DNA of 64,000 nucleotides from Pseudomonas hormoni (GTDB lineage: Bacteria > Pseudomonadota > Gammaproteobacteria > Pseudomonadales > Pseudomonadaceae). Positions within the stretch are counted from its first letter, which is position 1; each line of letters starts with the position of its first letter. The notes under the pieces were generated by a model, which was not told the DNA's origin, did no database searches, and saw only the letters and a program-made list of their open reading frames with translations. The translations under genes were made by a program, and so were the position numbers. The DNA lies in contig NZ_CP075566.1 in NCBI RefSeq assembly GCF_018502625.1, positions 4,388,001 to 4,452,000 on the forward strand, read 5' to 3'. Positions 44,381 through 54,326 of this stretch are shown piece by piece.

Positions 44381-45049
44381 TTACCTCTTGCGTAATACGT
44401 AAACCCGCCACATGGCATAGAGCGGGATAAAATCCAGTTGTTCCTGAATTCGGAACCCCGCCTGCTCGAATTCCTTTTCGACCGTAGCAGCCGGTAACAC
44501 AAAACGATTTTGGTAACCTTCCTGCTCACGCCCTTTCTCCAGGCGCTTGCGTCTCCAGGCCTTGAAATTGCCGTCAACCCATAACGAAAGGATCACGCTG
44601 TCGCGGGTGACGCGCTCGAATTCTCGCAGAATGGCCAGTCGATGCTCGGCTTCACCAATGTGGTGCAGTAAACGCATGCAAAAAATGCTGTCGACGGCGT
44701 TATCAGGAAGGGCGATGTCGAATGCAGAAGTGTGCAAGGGTTGTACCCTTTTCACGACTTCGGCAGGTTGCGCCTGTAGAGCGATCTTGAGCATCGACTC
44801 GGAGTTGTCGGCACCGATGATCACACGGTTGGATTTTTCCGCCAGCAACGGCCAGAAACGCCCGGCACCGCAGGGTAGATCGAGGACCAGACCGGGTTCA
44901 CCCACCAACGCCAGCGCTTGTCGCGCCAGCTGCTCGTCACGCCAGTGGGACAGTCGGCGGCCAAGGCCATCCTGATGTTTGCGCAGATATTCCTGAGCGT
45001 GTTGATCGTCGTATTTTTCGGAAAAATCAAGTTTGATCGGGCTGGCCAT
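44381..45049 (-). CDS. class I SAM-dependent methyltransferase (ColRS-linked)
   Basis: Methyltransferase of 222 residues with motif I LVLDLPCGAGRFWPLL (about 55), acidic end of strand 2 IIGADNS (about 76) and post-motif LPDNAVDSIFCMRLLHHI. The 222-residue length agrees with the open reading frame of 222 codons described after colS in P. fluorescens WCS365. The start at 45049 is used; the longer frame from 45136 would cover the ColR-like site. It heads the operon with inaA and the small secreted protein. Substrate unknown; an LPS or envelope compound is likely from context. Confidence 0.86.
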   Translation of the reverse strand: MASPIKLDFSEKYDDQHAQEYLRKHQDGLGRRLSHWRDEQLARQALALVGEPGLVLDLPCGAGRFWPLLAEKSNRVIIGADNSESMLKIALQAQPAEVVKRVQPLHTSAFDIALPDNAVDSIFCMRLLHHIGEAEHRLAILREFERVTRDSVILSLWVDGNFKAWRRKRLEKGREQEGYQNRFVLPAATVEKEFEQAGFRIQEQLDFIPLYAMWRVYVLRKR

Positions 45050-45120
45050 CACCAAGGACTCCTGAGCTGCTGATGACAACCACCTTAGGTAGCGGCGTGT
45101 CAGCGTCAGGTCATGCCTTC

Positions 45121-45136
45121 GTGAAAAAAACGTCAT
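45121..45136 (-). promoter_or_regulatory. ColR-box-like site before the methyltransferase operon
   Basis: On the minus strand ATGACGTTTTTTTCAC fits the ColR consensus I recall, YYNASNNYTTTTTCAC, at all but the first base. It lies 72 bp upstream of the methyltransferase start, in the gap after colS. Confidence 0.6.
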
Positions 45137-45211
45137 GTAAAACCCCGAGTTATTTCAAGGTTTTACATGACCAAAATGATGGCTGAGGGCCACACATTTC
45201 CAAACGATCGA

Positions 45212-46495
45212 TCAGTTCACAGGCGACGAACCAAGTTCCACCTGAAACCGGCAACCATGGGGCTCCATGTTGGTCAGACTGACGCTCCACCCCTGGTTTT
45301 CGCAAATCCGCTGCACCAGCGACAGGCCCAGTCCCAGGCCTTCGCCGCGTTTCTCGTTACCCCGCACAAAAGGCTCGAACATCGCTTCGCGTTTTTCTTC
45401 GGGAATGCCCACGCCACTGTCTTCGACCCTGAAACCCGCAGTCGTCAGGGTCAAGCGAATGAAGCCTCGTTCGGTGTAATGCAGTGCATTGCGCAACAAG
45501 TTGCCCATAACCGCGTGCAGAAGCGTGGCGTTGTAGCAGGTGCTGGCCGGATTGCCCGGTTCGAACATCAGCGACAGCCCTTTGGCCTCGATTGGTTCGC
45601 GCCACAGATTGAGCAGCCCGTCGGCGACCTGAGTCAGCGACTGTTGCGGCGCCATGCCGGCGTCTTCACGTTGGGCACGGGCCAGCATCAGGAAGGTCTG
45701 CACCAGCTCGCGCATCTCTTCGCAGGCACGGGCGATTCGCTCGACCTGAGCCCGACCGCGCTGGTCGATACCGGGGTTTTCCAATAACAGCTCACAGGAA
45801 CTGGCCAGTACCATCAACGGGGTGCGTAATTCGTGACTGACGTCACTGGTGAACAAGCGCTCCCGGGTCAATGCCTGGCGCAGGCGCCCTAGGGTGGCGT
45901 CGAAGGCCACGGCCAGCTCGCCCACTTCATCGGCGGCATAGTCCGGTGCCAGCGGCGGCGCCAACCCCAGCAACTGGTCGCGGTGGCGCACCTGACGGGC
46001 CAGCCGCACAACAGGCGCCATCACTTTGCGCGCCAGTATCCAGCCGAGGAATACCGCCAACGCCAGACTCAGGACGAACCCCACCAGCACCACAGCAAAC
46101 AACACCCGCTCACGTTCTTCGAAATCACTCTGGTCCTGCAGCAACACATAACGCCGGCCATCGACGACTTCGACCATCGCGTGGTACGACAGCTGCTCCC
46201 GGAACACTTCATGGAAACCCGGGTCGAGATGGCGCAAATCCTTGGGCAACTCGAAATCGCCCGGCCCACCGCTGAAATAGAACAGCTGGTCCGGCTCGGG
46301 GCGATGGCTCCAGTCAGACACGCTGTCCATCAACAGCAGGCGTTGCAAATCACCACCGAGGCCTGCCGAAATCAGTTTTTCTTCCACCAGGTGCACGGTC
46401 GCGACAATGCCCATGGCGAAGGCCCCGGCGACCAGGGCGCTCATCAGCGCAAAGGCGATGATGATCCGTTGAGCAAGGCTCTGTTTAAACTCCAT
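45212..46495 (-). CDS. colS: sensor histidine kinase ColS
   Basis: Membrane kinase of 427 residues: helix 1 (about 9-33), a periplasmic loop of about 96 residues, helix 2 (about 131-152), HAMP, HisKA with SDVSHELRTPL and HATPase with NLLRNALHY, DSGVGIPEE and GLGLGLSLV. The loop retains Glu38, Glu96, Glu126 and Glu129, which are the positions I recall as needed for Zn/Fe sensing in P. putida ColS, including the ExxE pair (EERE, 126-129). Its ATG at 46495 overlaps colR by 11 bp. The neighbours (colR, methyltransferase, inaA, PAP2) confirm identity. Confidence 0.93.
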   Translation of the reverse strand: MEFKQSLAQRIIIAFALMSALVAGAFAMGIVATVHLVEEKLISAGLGGDLQRLLLMDSVSDWSHRPEPDQLFYFSGGPGDFELPKDLRHLDPGFHEVFREQLSYHAMVEVVDGRRYVLLQDQSDFEERERVLFAVVLVGFVLSLALAVFLGWILARKVMAPVVRLARQVRHRDQLLGLAPPLAPDYAADEVGELAVAFDATLGRLRQALTRERLFTSDVSHELRTPLMVLASSCELLLENPGIDQRGRAQVERIARACEEMRELVQTFLMLARAQREDAGMAPQQSLTQVADGLLNLWREPIEAKGLSLMFEPGNPASTCYNATLLHAVMGNLLRNALHYTERGFIRLTLTTAGFRVEDSGVGIPEEKREAMFEPFVRGNEKRGEGLGLGLSLVQRICENQGWSVSLTNMEPHGCRFQVELGSSPVN

Positions 46496-47168
46496 CACGG
46501 CCCTCGGCCAAGCGATAACCCACACCGTGCACGGTTTGCAGCAAAGGCTTGGCGAACGGTTTGTCGATCACCTGACGCAACTGGTGGACGTGGCTGCGCA
46601 GGCTGTCGCTGTCCGGACAGTCATCGCCCCACAGCGCCTCTTCGAGAATTTCCCGGCGCAGGACGTGCGGGCTTTTCTGCATCAGCACGGCCAGCAACTT
46701 CAGGCCCACCGGGTTGAGTTTCAGCAAGCGCCCTTCGCGAGTGACTTCCAGGGTATCGAGGTCGTAGTTCAGATCGCCAACCTGCAAGGTACGACGGCCG
46801 CCGCCCTGCGCCCGACGCATCACGGCTTCGATCCGCGCGGCCAGTTCAGACAGGGCAAAGGGTTTGATCAGGTAATCATCGGCGCCGGACTTGAAGCCTT
46901 GCAGGCGGTCGTCCAATTGATCGCGGGCAGTGAGCATGATCACCGGCGTGTCGCGACGGGCGTCTTCGCGCAGGCGTTTGCACAGGGTGTAGCCGTCGAT
47001 GCCGGGCAACATGATGTCGAGCACGATCAAATCGTAGTGCTCGGTGGCCGCCAGGTGCAGGCCTGACAAACCGTCCTGTGCGCAATCCACGGTGTAGCCC
47101 TTGAGCCCCAGGTAATCGGCCAGATTGGCCAGGATATCGCGGTTGTCTTCAACCAACAGAATGCGCAT
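46485..47168 (-). CDS. colR: response regulator ColR
   Basis: OmpR-type regulator of 227 residues. The receiver has EDNRD at 7-11, phospho-acceptor Asp51 in LIVLDIMLPG, and K101 in DYLIKPF. The winged helix has LTPNPVGLKLL-like text LNPVGLKLLAVLM and RSHVHQLRQVIDKPF with VHGVGYRLAE at the end. It closely matches ColR of other pseudomonads, which answers excess zinc, iron and envelope damage. It is divergent from the PAP2 gene and co-transcribed with colS. Confidence 0.95.
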   Translation of the reverse strand: MRILLVEDNRDILANLADYLGLKGYTVDCAQDGLSGLHLAATEHYDLIVLDIMLPGIDGYTLCKRLREDARRDTPVIMLTARDQLDDRLQGFKSGADDYLIKPFALSELAARIEAVMRRAQGGGRRTLQVGDLNYDLDTLEVTREGRLLKLNPVGLKLLAVLMQKSPHVLRREILEEALWGDDCPDSDSLRSHVHQLRQVIDKPFAKPLLQTVHGVGYRLAEGRDGV

Positions 47169-47285
47169 GGGTACCTCCTCCGTACACAGTAACGGCCGTC
47201 TTGGCCCGCGCAGCTTAAGGCCTGGCGTGGCTCAGGGCTAGGACTGTGTGCAGTTGAAAACTCTGCCAATAAACCTGTTGAGTCG

Positions 47286-47301
47286 TTAACGACTTTTTCA
47301 C
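47286..47301 (+). promoter_or_regulatory. ColR box before the PAP2 gene
   Basis: TTAACGACTTTTTCAC matches the ColR consensus I recall, YYNASNNYTTTTTCAC, at every position. It is 87 bp upstream of the PAP2 start and in the colR/PAP2 divergent region. Confidence 0.65.
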
Positions 47302-47387
47302 TATCGATTCACACAGAGGCGACACAACCGGGTTCAAACTCCGCGCGGCTGCGCTCTCAAGAACATTTAACCGATCAAGGAACTGCC

Positions 47388-48131
47388 ATGGTTTCGACCC
47401 TTGCCCGCCCCGCCTCTCGCCCGCTCAATTTCTGGGTGTGCCTGGGTGTTCCCGCCGTTGCGGCGATCATTCTGGTGCTGCTCGAACTGACGTCCCTGGA
47501 CATGGACCTGGCCACGCTGTTCTATGATCCGGCGGCCGGAGACTTCATCGGGCGCCACAGTTACTTCCTCGAAAACATCCTGCATGACCGCGCCAAGCAA
47601 GTGGTCATCGCCTTCTCGGTGTTCGCGATCTTCGGTTTAATCGGTGCCTTTTTCATCGACAGGCTCAAACCGTTCAAACGGGAACTGGGCTGTCTGGTGC
47701 TGTCCCTGGGCCTGGCGACATCCTTTGTCACGCCGGTCAAAGCGGTGACGGCGGTTCAATGCCCGTGGAGTCTTGAACAGTTCGGTGGTCATGAAACCTA
47801 CAGCGAACTGCTCAGCCCGCGCCCACCCACCGACAAACCCGGTCGTTGCTGGCCCGGCGGGCATGCCGCGACCGGTTTCACGCTGTTTGCGCTGTTCTTT
47901 GTGCTGCGGGATCGGCGTCCGCGTCTGGCACGTAAAGCCTTTATCCTTGCCTTCGCGCTGGGCACGGTGTTTTCCGTGAGCCGGATGATGCAGGGCGCGC
48001 ACTTTTTCTCGCACAACGTATGGACGGCGATTTTCTGCTGGCTGATTTGTCTGGGGTCGTATTACTACATCCTGTATCGACCGGCTTCCAAGGCAGAGAA
48101 GGTCGTCAAAGCAGAACCCATCGGCGCCTGA
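47388..48131 (+). CDS. PAP2-family membrane phosphatase
   Basis: Inner-membrane phosphatase of 247 residues with about six helices. The three PAP2 motifs are present: KAVTAVQCPW with a changed first motif, CWPGGHAATGF (with PGGH in place of PSGH) and SRMMQGAHFFSHN (with Asn in place of the final Asp region). Such enzymes remove or transfer phosphate on lipid carriers or lipid A. It is divergent from colR and has a ColR box 87 bp upstream, so it likely belongs to the ColRS envelope-repair set. AAGGAAC precedes the ATG. Confidence 0.87.
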   Translation: MVSTLARPASRPLNFWVCLGVPAVAAIILVLLELTSLDMDLATLFYDPAAGDFIGRHSYFLENILHDRAKQVVIAFSVFAIFGLIGAFFIDRLKPFKRELGCLVLSLGLATSFVTPVKAVTAVQCPWSLEQFGGHETYSELLSPRPPTDKPGRCWPGGHAATGFTLFALFFVLRDRRPRLARKAFILAFALGTVFSVSRMMQGAHFFSHNVWTAIFCWLICLGSYYYILYRPASKAEKVVKAEPIGA

Positions 48132-48137
48132 GCTGAC

Positions 48138-48228
48138 GCCTTCGCGGGCAAGCCTTGCTCCTACAGGTTCAACGTTGTTCAAACGATCAACGCTGAACCT
48201 GTAGGAGCAAGGCTTGCCCGCGAAGGGG
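48138..48228. repeat. REP doublet
   Basis: Reverse unit at 48139-48165 and forward unit at 48200-48226 of the GTAGGAGCAAGGCTTGCCCGCGAAG family between the PAP2 gene and groEL. Confidence 0.87.
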
Positions 48229-48262
48229 CCCTCATGAACAACACACCTTTATGCCAGGCAAT

Positions 48263-48298
48263 AAAAAACCCCGCCTGCTTTCGCAGACGGGGTTTTTA
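48263..48298 (-). terminator. terminator of groESL
   Basis: AAAAACCCCGTCTGCG-AAAG-CAGGCGGGGTTTTTT on the minus strand, 20 bp after the groEL stop. It also reads on the plus strand. Confidence 0.93.
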
Positions 48299-48317
48299 GT
48301 ACAGGGGTAAGGCTGGC

Positions 48318-49973
<1,656 letters not shown>

Positions 49974-50010
49974 TTAAATACTTTGTAGTAGCGGGAAAAT
50001 GAGCGGGAAA

Positions 50011-50304
50011 TCAGCCTTCGATAACAGCGAGGATTTCGCTCTCGCCGATGACCAGCAGGTCTTCGCCGTCAACTTTCACGGTGTTGCTGCCGGAGTAAGG
50101 GCCGAACACAACCTTGTCACCCACTTTCACAGCCAGCGCGCGCACTTCACCGTTTTCCAGTGCTTTGCCCGGGCCTACAGCCAGGACTTCACCCTGGTTT
50201 GGCTTTTCAGCAGCCGAACCTGGCAGGACGATACCGCCAGCGGTTTTCTTTTCTTCTTCGCTGCGACGGACGACGACGCGGTCATGCAGAGGACGAAGCT
50301 TCAT
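50011..50304 (-). CDS. groES: co-chaperonin GroES
   Basis: Lid subunit of GroEL, 97 residues, full length. The start [14 protein letters not shown], the mobile loop [22 protein letters not shown] and the [17 protein letters not shown] end are typical. It leads the groESL operon. A sigma-32-like promoter lies about 145-170 bp upstream. Confidence 0.99.
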   Translation of the reverse strand: MKLRPLHDRVVVRRSEEEKKTAGGIVLPGSAAEKPNQGEVLAVGPGKALENGEVRALAVKVGDKVVFGPYSGSNTVKVDGEDLLVIGESEILAVIEG

Positions 50305-50446
50305 TGTCGATCTCTCCTAATTGTGGTTTTCATCGGCCGGTGTATTCCCGGCGGGTTTAACAAATCCGGCGGTGCCGGGTGCGGTTCGTCAAGCGAACCG
50401 CGGAAGTCTGTCTGGCGTGATTGCCAGAAACCTTGCGGTGACCGTT

Positions 50447-50476
50447 ACATAAGGGCGCATAAGCTTATTACAAGGG
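50447..50476 (-). promoter_or_regulatory. sigma-32-like promoter of groESL
   Basis: On the minus strand CCCTTGTAA, 12 bp, then CCCTTATGT. This resembles the heat-shock consensus CTTGAAA-N(13-14)-CCCCATNT. Its distance to groES leaves a leader of roughly 130 nt. Confidence 0.6.
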
Positions 50477-50511
50477 CGCGGATCGAAATTTTTTACATCC
50501 ATGCCCCGAAA

Positions 50512-50539
50512 ACGAACACGGCACCCGAAGGTGCCGTGC
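50512..50539 (-). terminator. possible terminator after fxsA
   Basis: CACGGCACC-TTCG-GGTGCCGTG stem on the minus strand, 13 bp after the fxsA stop. The T run after it is weak (TTCGTTTT). Confidence 0.6.
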
Positions 50540-50551
50540 AGGTGAAACGGT

Positions 50552-51028
50552 TTACTTGGAATCGCGGTGTTCGAACTCGCCTTCGATCACGTTCGGCTCA
50601 CGGCCCAACGGCTGCTGTGGAGCAGGACCGCCCCGTGGCTGAAGATCATCGGCGAACGCACGTTGACGGATCGCCGCCTCTTCGGCGCGCTGGCGCATTT
50701 TATTGGCCAGCAACCGGCGAGAGATCGGCAGCAACATGATCAGACCCAGCACGTCAGTGACGAAGCCCGGCAGAATCAACAGACCACCGGCCAGTGCCAG
50801 CATCAGGCCTTCGAGCATGGTCTGGGCCGGCAGTTCGCCGCGGTTCAGGCTTTCACGCGCACGCAGCGCGGTTGCCAGGCCGGCGATACGCAGCACGAAT
50901 ACGCCGAGCATCGAGCCGAGAATGACCAGCAGCAGGGCCGGAAAAAACCCGATCGCCCCGCTTACCTTGACGAATACGAACAGCTCCAACACCGGAAACA
51001 GCACAAAGAGCAACAAAAAAGGGCGCAT
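50552..51028 (-). CDS. fxsA: FxsA family membrane protein
   Basis: Inner-membrane protein of 158 residues with three or four helices. MRPFLLLFVLFPVLELFVFVKV and GGLLILPGFVTDVLGLIMLLP are FxsA hallmarks. E. coli FxsA affects phage T7 exclusion through the F factor; its own role is unclear. The tail is charged and cytoplasmic. It lies beside groESL, as often seen. ATG 51028 is used since the longer frame adds a non-conserved stretch. Confidence 0.9.
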   Translation of the reverse strand: MRPFLLLFVLFPVLELFVFVKVSGAIGFFPALLLVILGSMLGVFVLRIAGLATALRARESLNRGELPAQTMLEGLMLALAGGLLILPGFVTDVLGLIMLLPISRRLLANKMRQRAEEAAIRQRAFADDLQPRGGPAPQQPLGREPNVIEGEFEHRDSK

Positions 51029-51094
51029 CAAATGGTTCCTCAACGCAAGAATGCCTTGCCAGTGTTCCCTAGATGACGTCGCCATTGCGTGAAT

Positions 51095-51826
51095 TCAAGC
51101 GTCAGCCACTTCATTTTTCGGCCAATGCTCGGCGTGAGCCAGGAAAACCAAGGCTTCACGGACTTGTGTCGGCGTATTACATGGCGCTTGAAACGGTAGC
51201 CAGTAGAGTCCCTGACCGATGCGCAGGTGCATGCCTTCCGTGTCGATCCCGGCCAATTGTGCCGGTTCGGTTTTCGGCAGGCCGGCGAGGTCGACATAGT
51301 GGGCGATGGCTTTGGCGTGATCGGCATTCATGTGCTCGACCATGCTCACTTCCGCCTTGCCCGCGAAAGGATTGGCCAGGGTCAGCTGATCGACCCAGTG
51401 AATCGCGCCGAAACCGCCGATGTAGCGGTGACGCACGGGGTTGAGCACCCAGAAATCGAAATCGTGGGCCTTGTGGTAGCTCTGCGAATCCGGGAAATAG
51501 CGGTAGTAACGCTCGGCCGCTGCTTCGATGGCGGCCTCGTCCTCAAGCTTTTCCGCTTCGGCGAGGTAGGTCAGGCGACCGACGGCTTGCACGTCTTCGG
51601 CCTCACGCTCGCCCACGAACAGTGAGCATTTCGGGTCTTTCTGCAGGTTATGCGTGTGCTGGGCGATGCGGCTGATCAGGATCAGCGGCCGACCCTGCCC
51701 GTCCAGGCAGTACGGAACCACCGAACCAAACGGGAAGCCGGGCATCGCCTTGGAGTGCGTCGAGAGCACTCCACGGTATTCCTTGAGAAGCAATTCTCGG
51801 GCATTCTTGGCCGCTTCAACGCTCAA
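51095..51826 (-). CDS. HugZ-type heme-utilisation/pyridoxamine-oxidase-like protein
   Basis: Protein of 243 residues with an N-terminal split-barrel fold of the pyridoxamine-phosphate oxidase group ([30 protein letters not shown]) and a C-terminal DUF2470/heme-binding part ([19 protein letters not shown]). HugZ proteins bind or degrade heme. The start is TTG at 51826, with TAAGGAG exactly 8 nt upstream. An ATG-started longer form (51961) would add a non-conserved stretch and lacks a ribosome binding site. Confidence 0.84.
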   Translation of the reverse strand: MSVEAAKNARELLLKEYRGVLSTHSKAMPGFPFGSVVPYCLDGQGRPLILISRIAQHTHNLQKDPKCSLFVGEREAEDVQAVGRLTYLAEAEKLEDEAAIEAAAERYYRYFPDSQSYHKAHDFDFWVLNPVRHRYIGGFGAIHWVDQLTLANPFAGKAEVSMVEHMNADHAKAIAHYVDLAGLPKTEPAQLAGIDTEGMHLRIGQGLYWLPFQAPCNTPTQVREALVFLAHAEHWPKNEVADA

Positions 51827-51981
51827 TTTATGACTCCTTATATAGAATCCGTCGAAAAAACGGACAGGCGACTGGTGAAAGTTACAGTCCGCCATCGGGG
51901 CAGTTCTCATGTGCACGTCCGGTGCAGATCGAGAGGCTCTCTTGCAGGAAGACCACTCCAACCTGTTACCGGGACATGCGA

Positions 51982-52740
51982 ATGCAACTCACTGACAAAG
52001 TAATCATTATCACTGGCGGTTGCCAGGGTTTAGGCCGTTCCATGGCCGAGTATTTCGCCGGCAAAGGCGCGAAGCTTGCGCTGGTTGACCTGAACCAGGA
52101 AAAACTCGACGACGCCGTTGCCGCGTGCAAGGCCAAGGGTGTCGAGGCCCGCGCCTACCTGTGCAACGTCGCCAATGAAGAGCAAGTGACGCACATGGTC
52201 GCCCAGGTGGCCGAAGATTTCGGCGCGATCCATGGCCTGATCAACAACGCCGGGATCCTGCGCGACGGCTTGCTGCTCAAGGTCAAGGACGGCGAGATGA
52301 CCAAGATGAGCCTGGCTCAATGGCAGGCGGTGATCGACGTCAACCTGACCGGCGTGTTCCTGTGCACCCGTGAAGTCGCGGCAAAAATGGTCGAGCTTAA
52401 CAACAGCGGCGCAATCATCAATATCTCGTCGATCTCCCGTGCCGGCAACGTCGGCCAGACCAACTACTCCGCTGCCAAGGCCGGTGTGGCGGCGGCGACC
52501 GTGACCTGGGCGAAGGAACTGGCGCGCTATGGCATTCGTGTGGCGGGTATTGCGCCGGGCTTTATCGAAACCGAGATGACGCTGGGCATGAAGCCTGAAG
52601 CGCTGGAGAAGATGACGTCCGGGATTCCGCTCAAGCGTATGGGCAAGCCGGAAGAAATCGCTCATTCGGCGGCGTACATTTTCGAGAACGACTACTACAC
52701 CGGTCGGATTCTGGAGATGGATGGCGGGTTGCGGGTTTAA
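51982..52740 (+). CDS. short-chain dehydrogenase/reductase, FabG-like
   Basis: Cytoplasmic NAD(P)H-dependent oxidoreductase of 252 residues. The nucleotide motif is [14 protein letters not shown], followed by NNAG in [10 protein letters not shown], the catalytic Ser in ISSISRAGN and Tyr-x-x-x-Lys in YSAAKAG. The last part, [12 protein letters not shown], is as in FabG. A 3-oxoacyl reductase is possible, but FabG proper is usually next to fabD, which is not here. GGGA lies 8 nt before the ATG. Confidence 0.87.
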   Translation: MQLTDKVIIITGGCQGLGRSMAEYFAGKGAKLALVDLNQEKLDDAVAACKAKGVEARAYLCNVANEEQVTHMVAQVAEDFGAIHGLINNAGILRDGLLLKVKDGEMTKMSLAQWQAVIDVNLTGVFLCTREVAAKMVELNNSGAIINISSISRAGNVGQTNYSAAKAGVAAATVTWAKELARYGIRVAGIAPGFIETEMTLGMKPEALEKMTSGIPLKRMGKPEEIAHSAAYIFENDYYTGRILEMDGGLRV

Positions 52741-52754
52741 ACCCCCATAGATCA

Positions 52755-52847
52755 ATGTGGGAGCTAGCCTGCTAGCGATTGCGGGGGTTCAGTCAACATA
52801 TTTGTTGAATGTGAATCCGTTATCGCTAGCGGGCTAGCTCCCACAGT
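52755..52847. repeat. REP doublet with matching GCTAGC variant in both arms
   Basis: Forward unit TGTGGGAGCTAGCCTGCTAGCG (52756-52777) and reverse unit CGCTAGCGGGCTAGCTCCCACA (52824-52845). Relative to the usual GCGAGC core, both arms carry the same changes. Confidence 0.82.
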
Positions 52848-52865
52848 TGATTGTGTTTCAGGCCA

Positions 52866-53960
52866 TCAATCGTCGCTGATGGTGATGTTCGGCATCGCCG
52901 GCGATACCGCTTCCTGCAACACAATCCGCGCGCCGACATGGCGGGCGAGTTCCTGGTAGACCAGCGCAATCGGGCTGTCCGGCTCGGCGATCACCGTTGG
53001 CTTGCCGCCGTCGGCCTGTTCGCGAATGGCCATTGCCAGCGGCAACGAAGCCAGCAGTTCAACGCCATATTGGTTGGCCAGCTTCACACCACCGCCCTCA
53101 CCGAACAGATGCTCGGCATGCCCGCAGTTCGAGCAGATGTGCACGGCCATGTTTTCCACCACGCCCAGCACCGGGATGTTGACCTTGCGGAACATCTCCA
53201 CGCCTTTGCGTGCGTCAAGTAACGCCAGGTCTTGCGGGGTGGTGACAATGACCGCGCCGGCCACCGGCACTTTTTGCGCCAGGGTCAGCTGGATGTCGCC
53301 GGTGCCTGGCGGCATGTCGATGACCAGGTAATCCAGATCGCCCCAGGCGGTTTGTGTCACCAGTTGCAACAGAGCACCGGAGACCATCGGCCCACGCCAG
53401 ACCATCGGCGTGTTGTCGTCGGTCAAAAACGCCATCGACATCACTTCGACGCCATGGGACTCGATCGGCACGAACCACTTCTGATCCTTGACCTTTGGTC
53501 GGGTGCCTTCGGGAATGCCGAACATGATGCCCTGGCTCGGACCGTAAATGTCCGCGTCGAGGATCCCGACCTTGGCGCCTTCGCGGGCCAGGGCCAGCGC
53601 GAGGTTGGCGGCGGTGGTGGATTTGCCCACCCCCCCTTTGCCGGACGCCACGGCGACGACATTCTTGACGTTGGCCAGGCCCGGAATCTGTGCCTGGGCC
53701 TTGTGCGCGGCGATCACGCTGGTGATATCAACGCGGGCGCTGGCGACGCCGTCGAGGCCTTCGATGGCCATTTGCAGCATCTGTGCCCAGCCACTTTTGA
53801 ACAGCCCGGCGGCGTAACCCAACTCCAGCTGGACGCTGACGCGATCACCCTGGATGTCGATGTTACGCACGCACCCGGCGCTGACCGGGTCCTGGTTCAG
53901 GTAAGGGTCGGTGTACTGGCGAAGGACGGCTTCCACCGCTGCGCGATTGACGGCGCTCAT
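52866..53960 (-). CDS. mrp: Mrp/ApbC family iron-sulfur carrier ATPase
   Basis: P-loop NTPase of 364 residues. An N-terminal DUF59 (MIP18-like) region (about 1-85) precedes the deviant Walker A KGGVGKSTTAANLA, DADIYGPSQ and MPPGTGDIQLTL. The C-terminal CSNCGH holds the CxxC cluster-binding cysteines. It carries and inserts Fe-S clusters. It is divergent from metG across 366 bp that holds a REP doublet; mrp next to metG is a widely conserved pairing. Confidence 0.93.
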   Translation of the reverse strand: MSAVNRAAVEAVLRQYTDPYLNQDPVSAGCVRNIDIQGDRVSVQLELGYAAGLFKSGWAQMLQMAIEGLDGVASARVDITSVIAAHKAQAQIPGLANVKNVVAVASGKGGVGKSTTAANLALALAREGAKVGILDADIYGPSQGIMFGIPEGTRPKVKDQKWFVPIESHGVEVMSMAFLTDDNTPMVWRGPMVSGALLQLVTQTAWGDLDYLVIDMPPGTGDIQLTLAQKVPVAGAVIVTTPQDLALLDARKGVEMFRKVNIPVLGVVENMAVHICSNCGHAEHLFGEGGGVKLANQYGVELLASLPLAMAIREQADGGKPTVIAEPDSPIALVYQELARHVGARIVLQEAVSPAMPNITISDD

Positions 53961-54059
53961 GGGCAACTCCGATAGCAAGACTGGAAAATCAGGCGGGTAT
54001 CCTAACCGTTCTGAGCTCGGGGCGGCATGTCACACGATCATTTGTAGCGAACACATTCC

Positions 54060-54193
54060 CGTGGCGAGGGAGCTTGCTCCCGTTCGGCTGCGAAGCAGTC
54101 GCAATCAGACGAACGCGTTCCTTCTGCCGAAACCGGGTTGCAGGGTTTGGGGCGACTTCGCCGCCCAGCGGGAGCAAGCTCCCTCGCCACAAA
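54060..54193. repeat. REP doublet (TGTGGCGAGGGAGC family)
   Basis: Forward unit at 54060-54086 and reverse unit at 54166-54191 in the mrp/metG divergent region; promoters of both genes must lie around it. Confidence 0.86.
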
Positions 54194-54326
54194 AGCACTT
54201 TCACCCTCAAACTGCCTGTTCACAGGTTTGGGCATTCGATGCAACCGGAAACAGGCTGACGGGGTGAAAAATATGCGCCGGCGCTTTATAGTGGCGGACC
54301 TCCGTTTCATCAAGTAGCCGAGCCCC

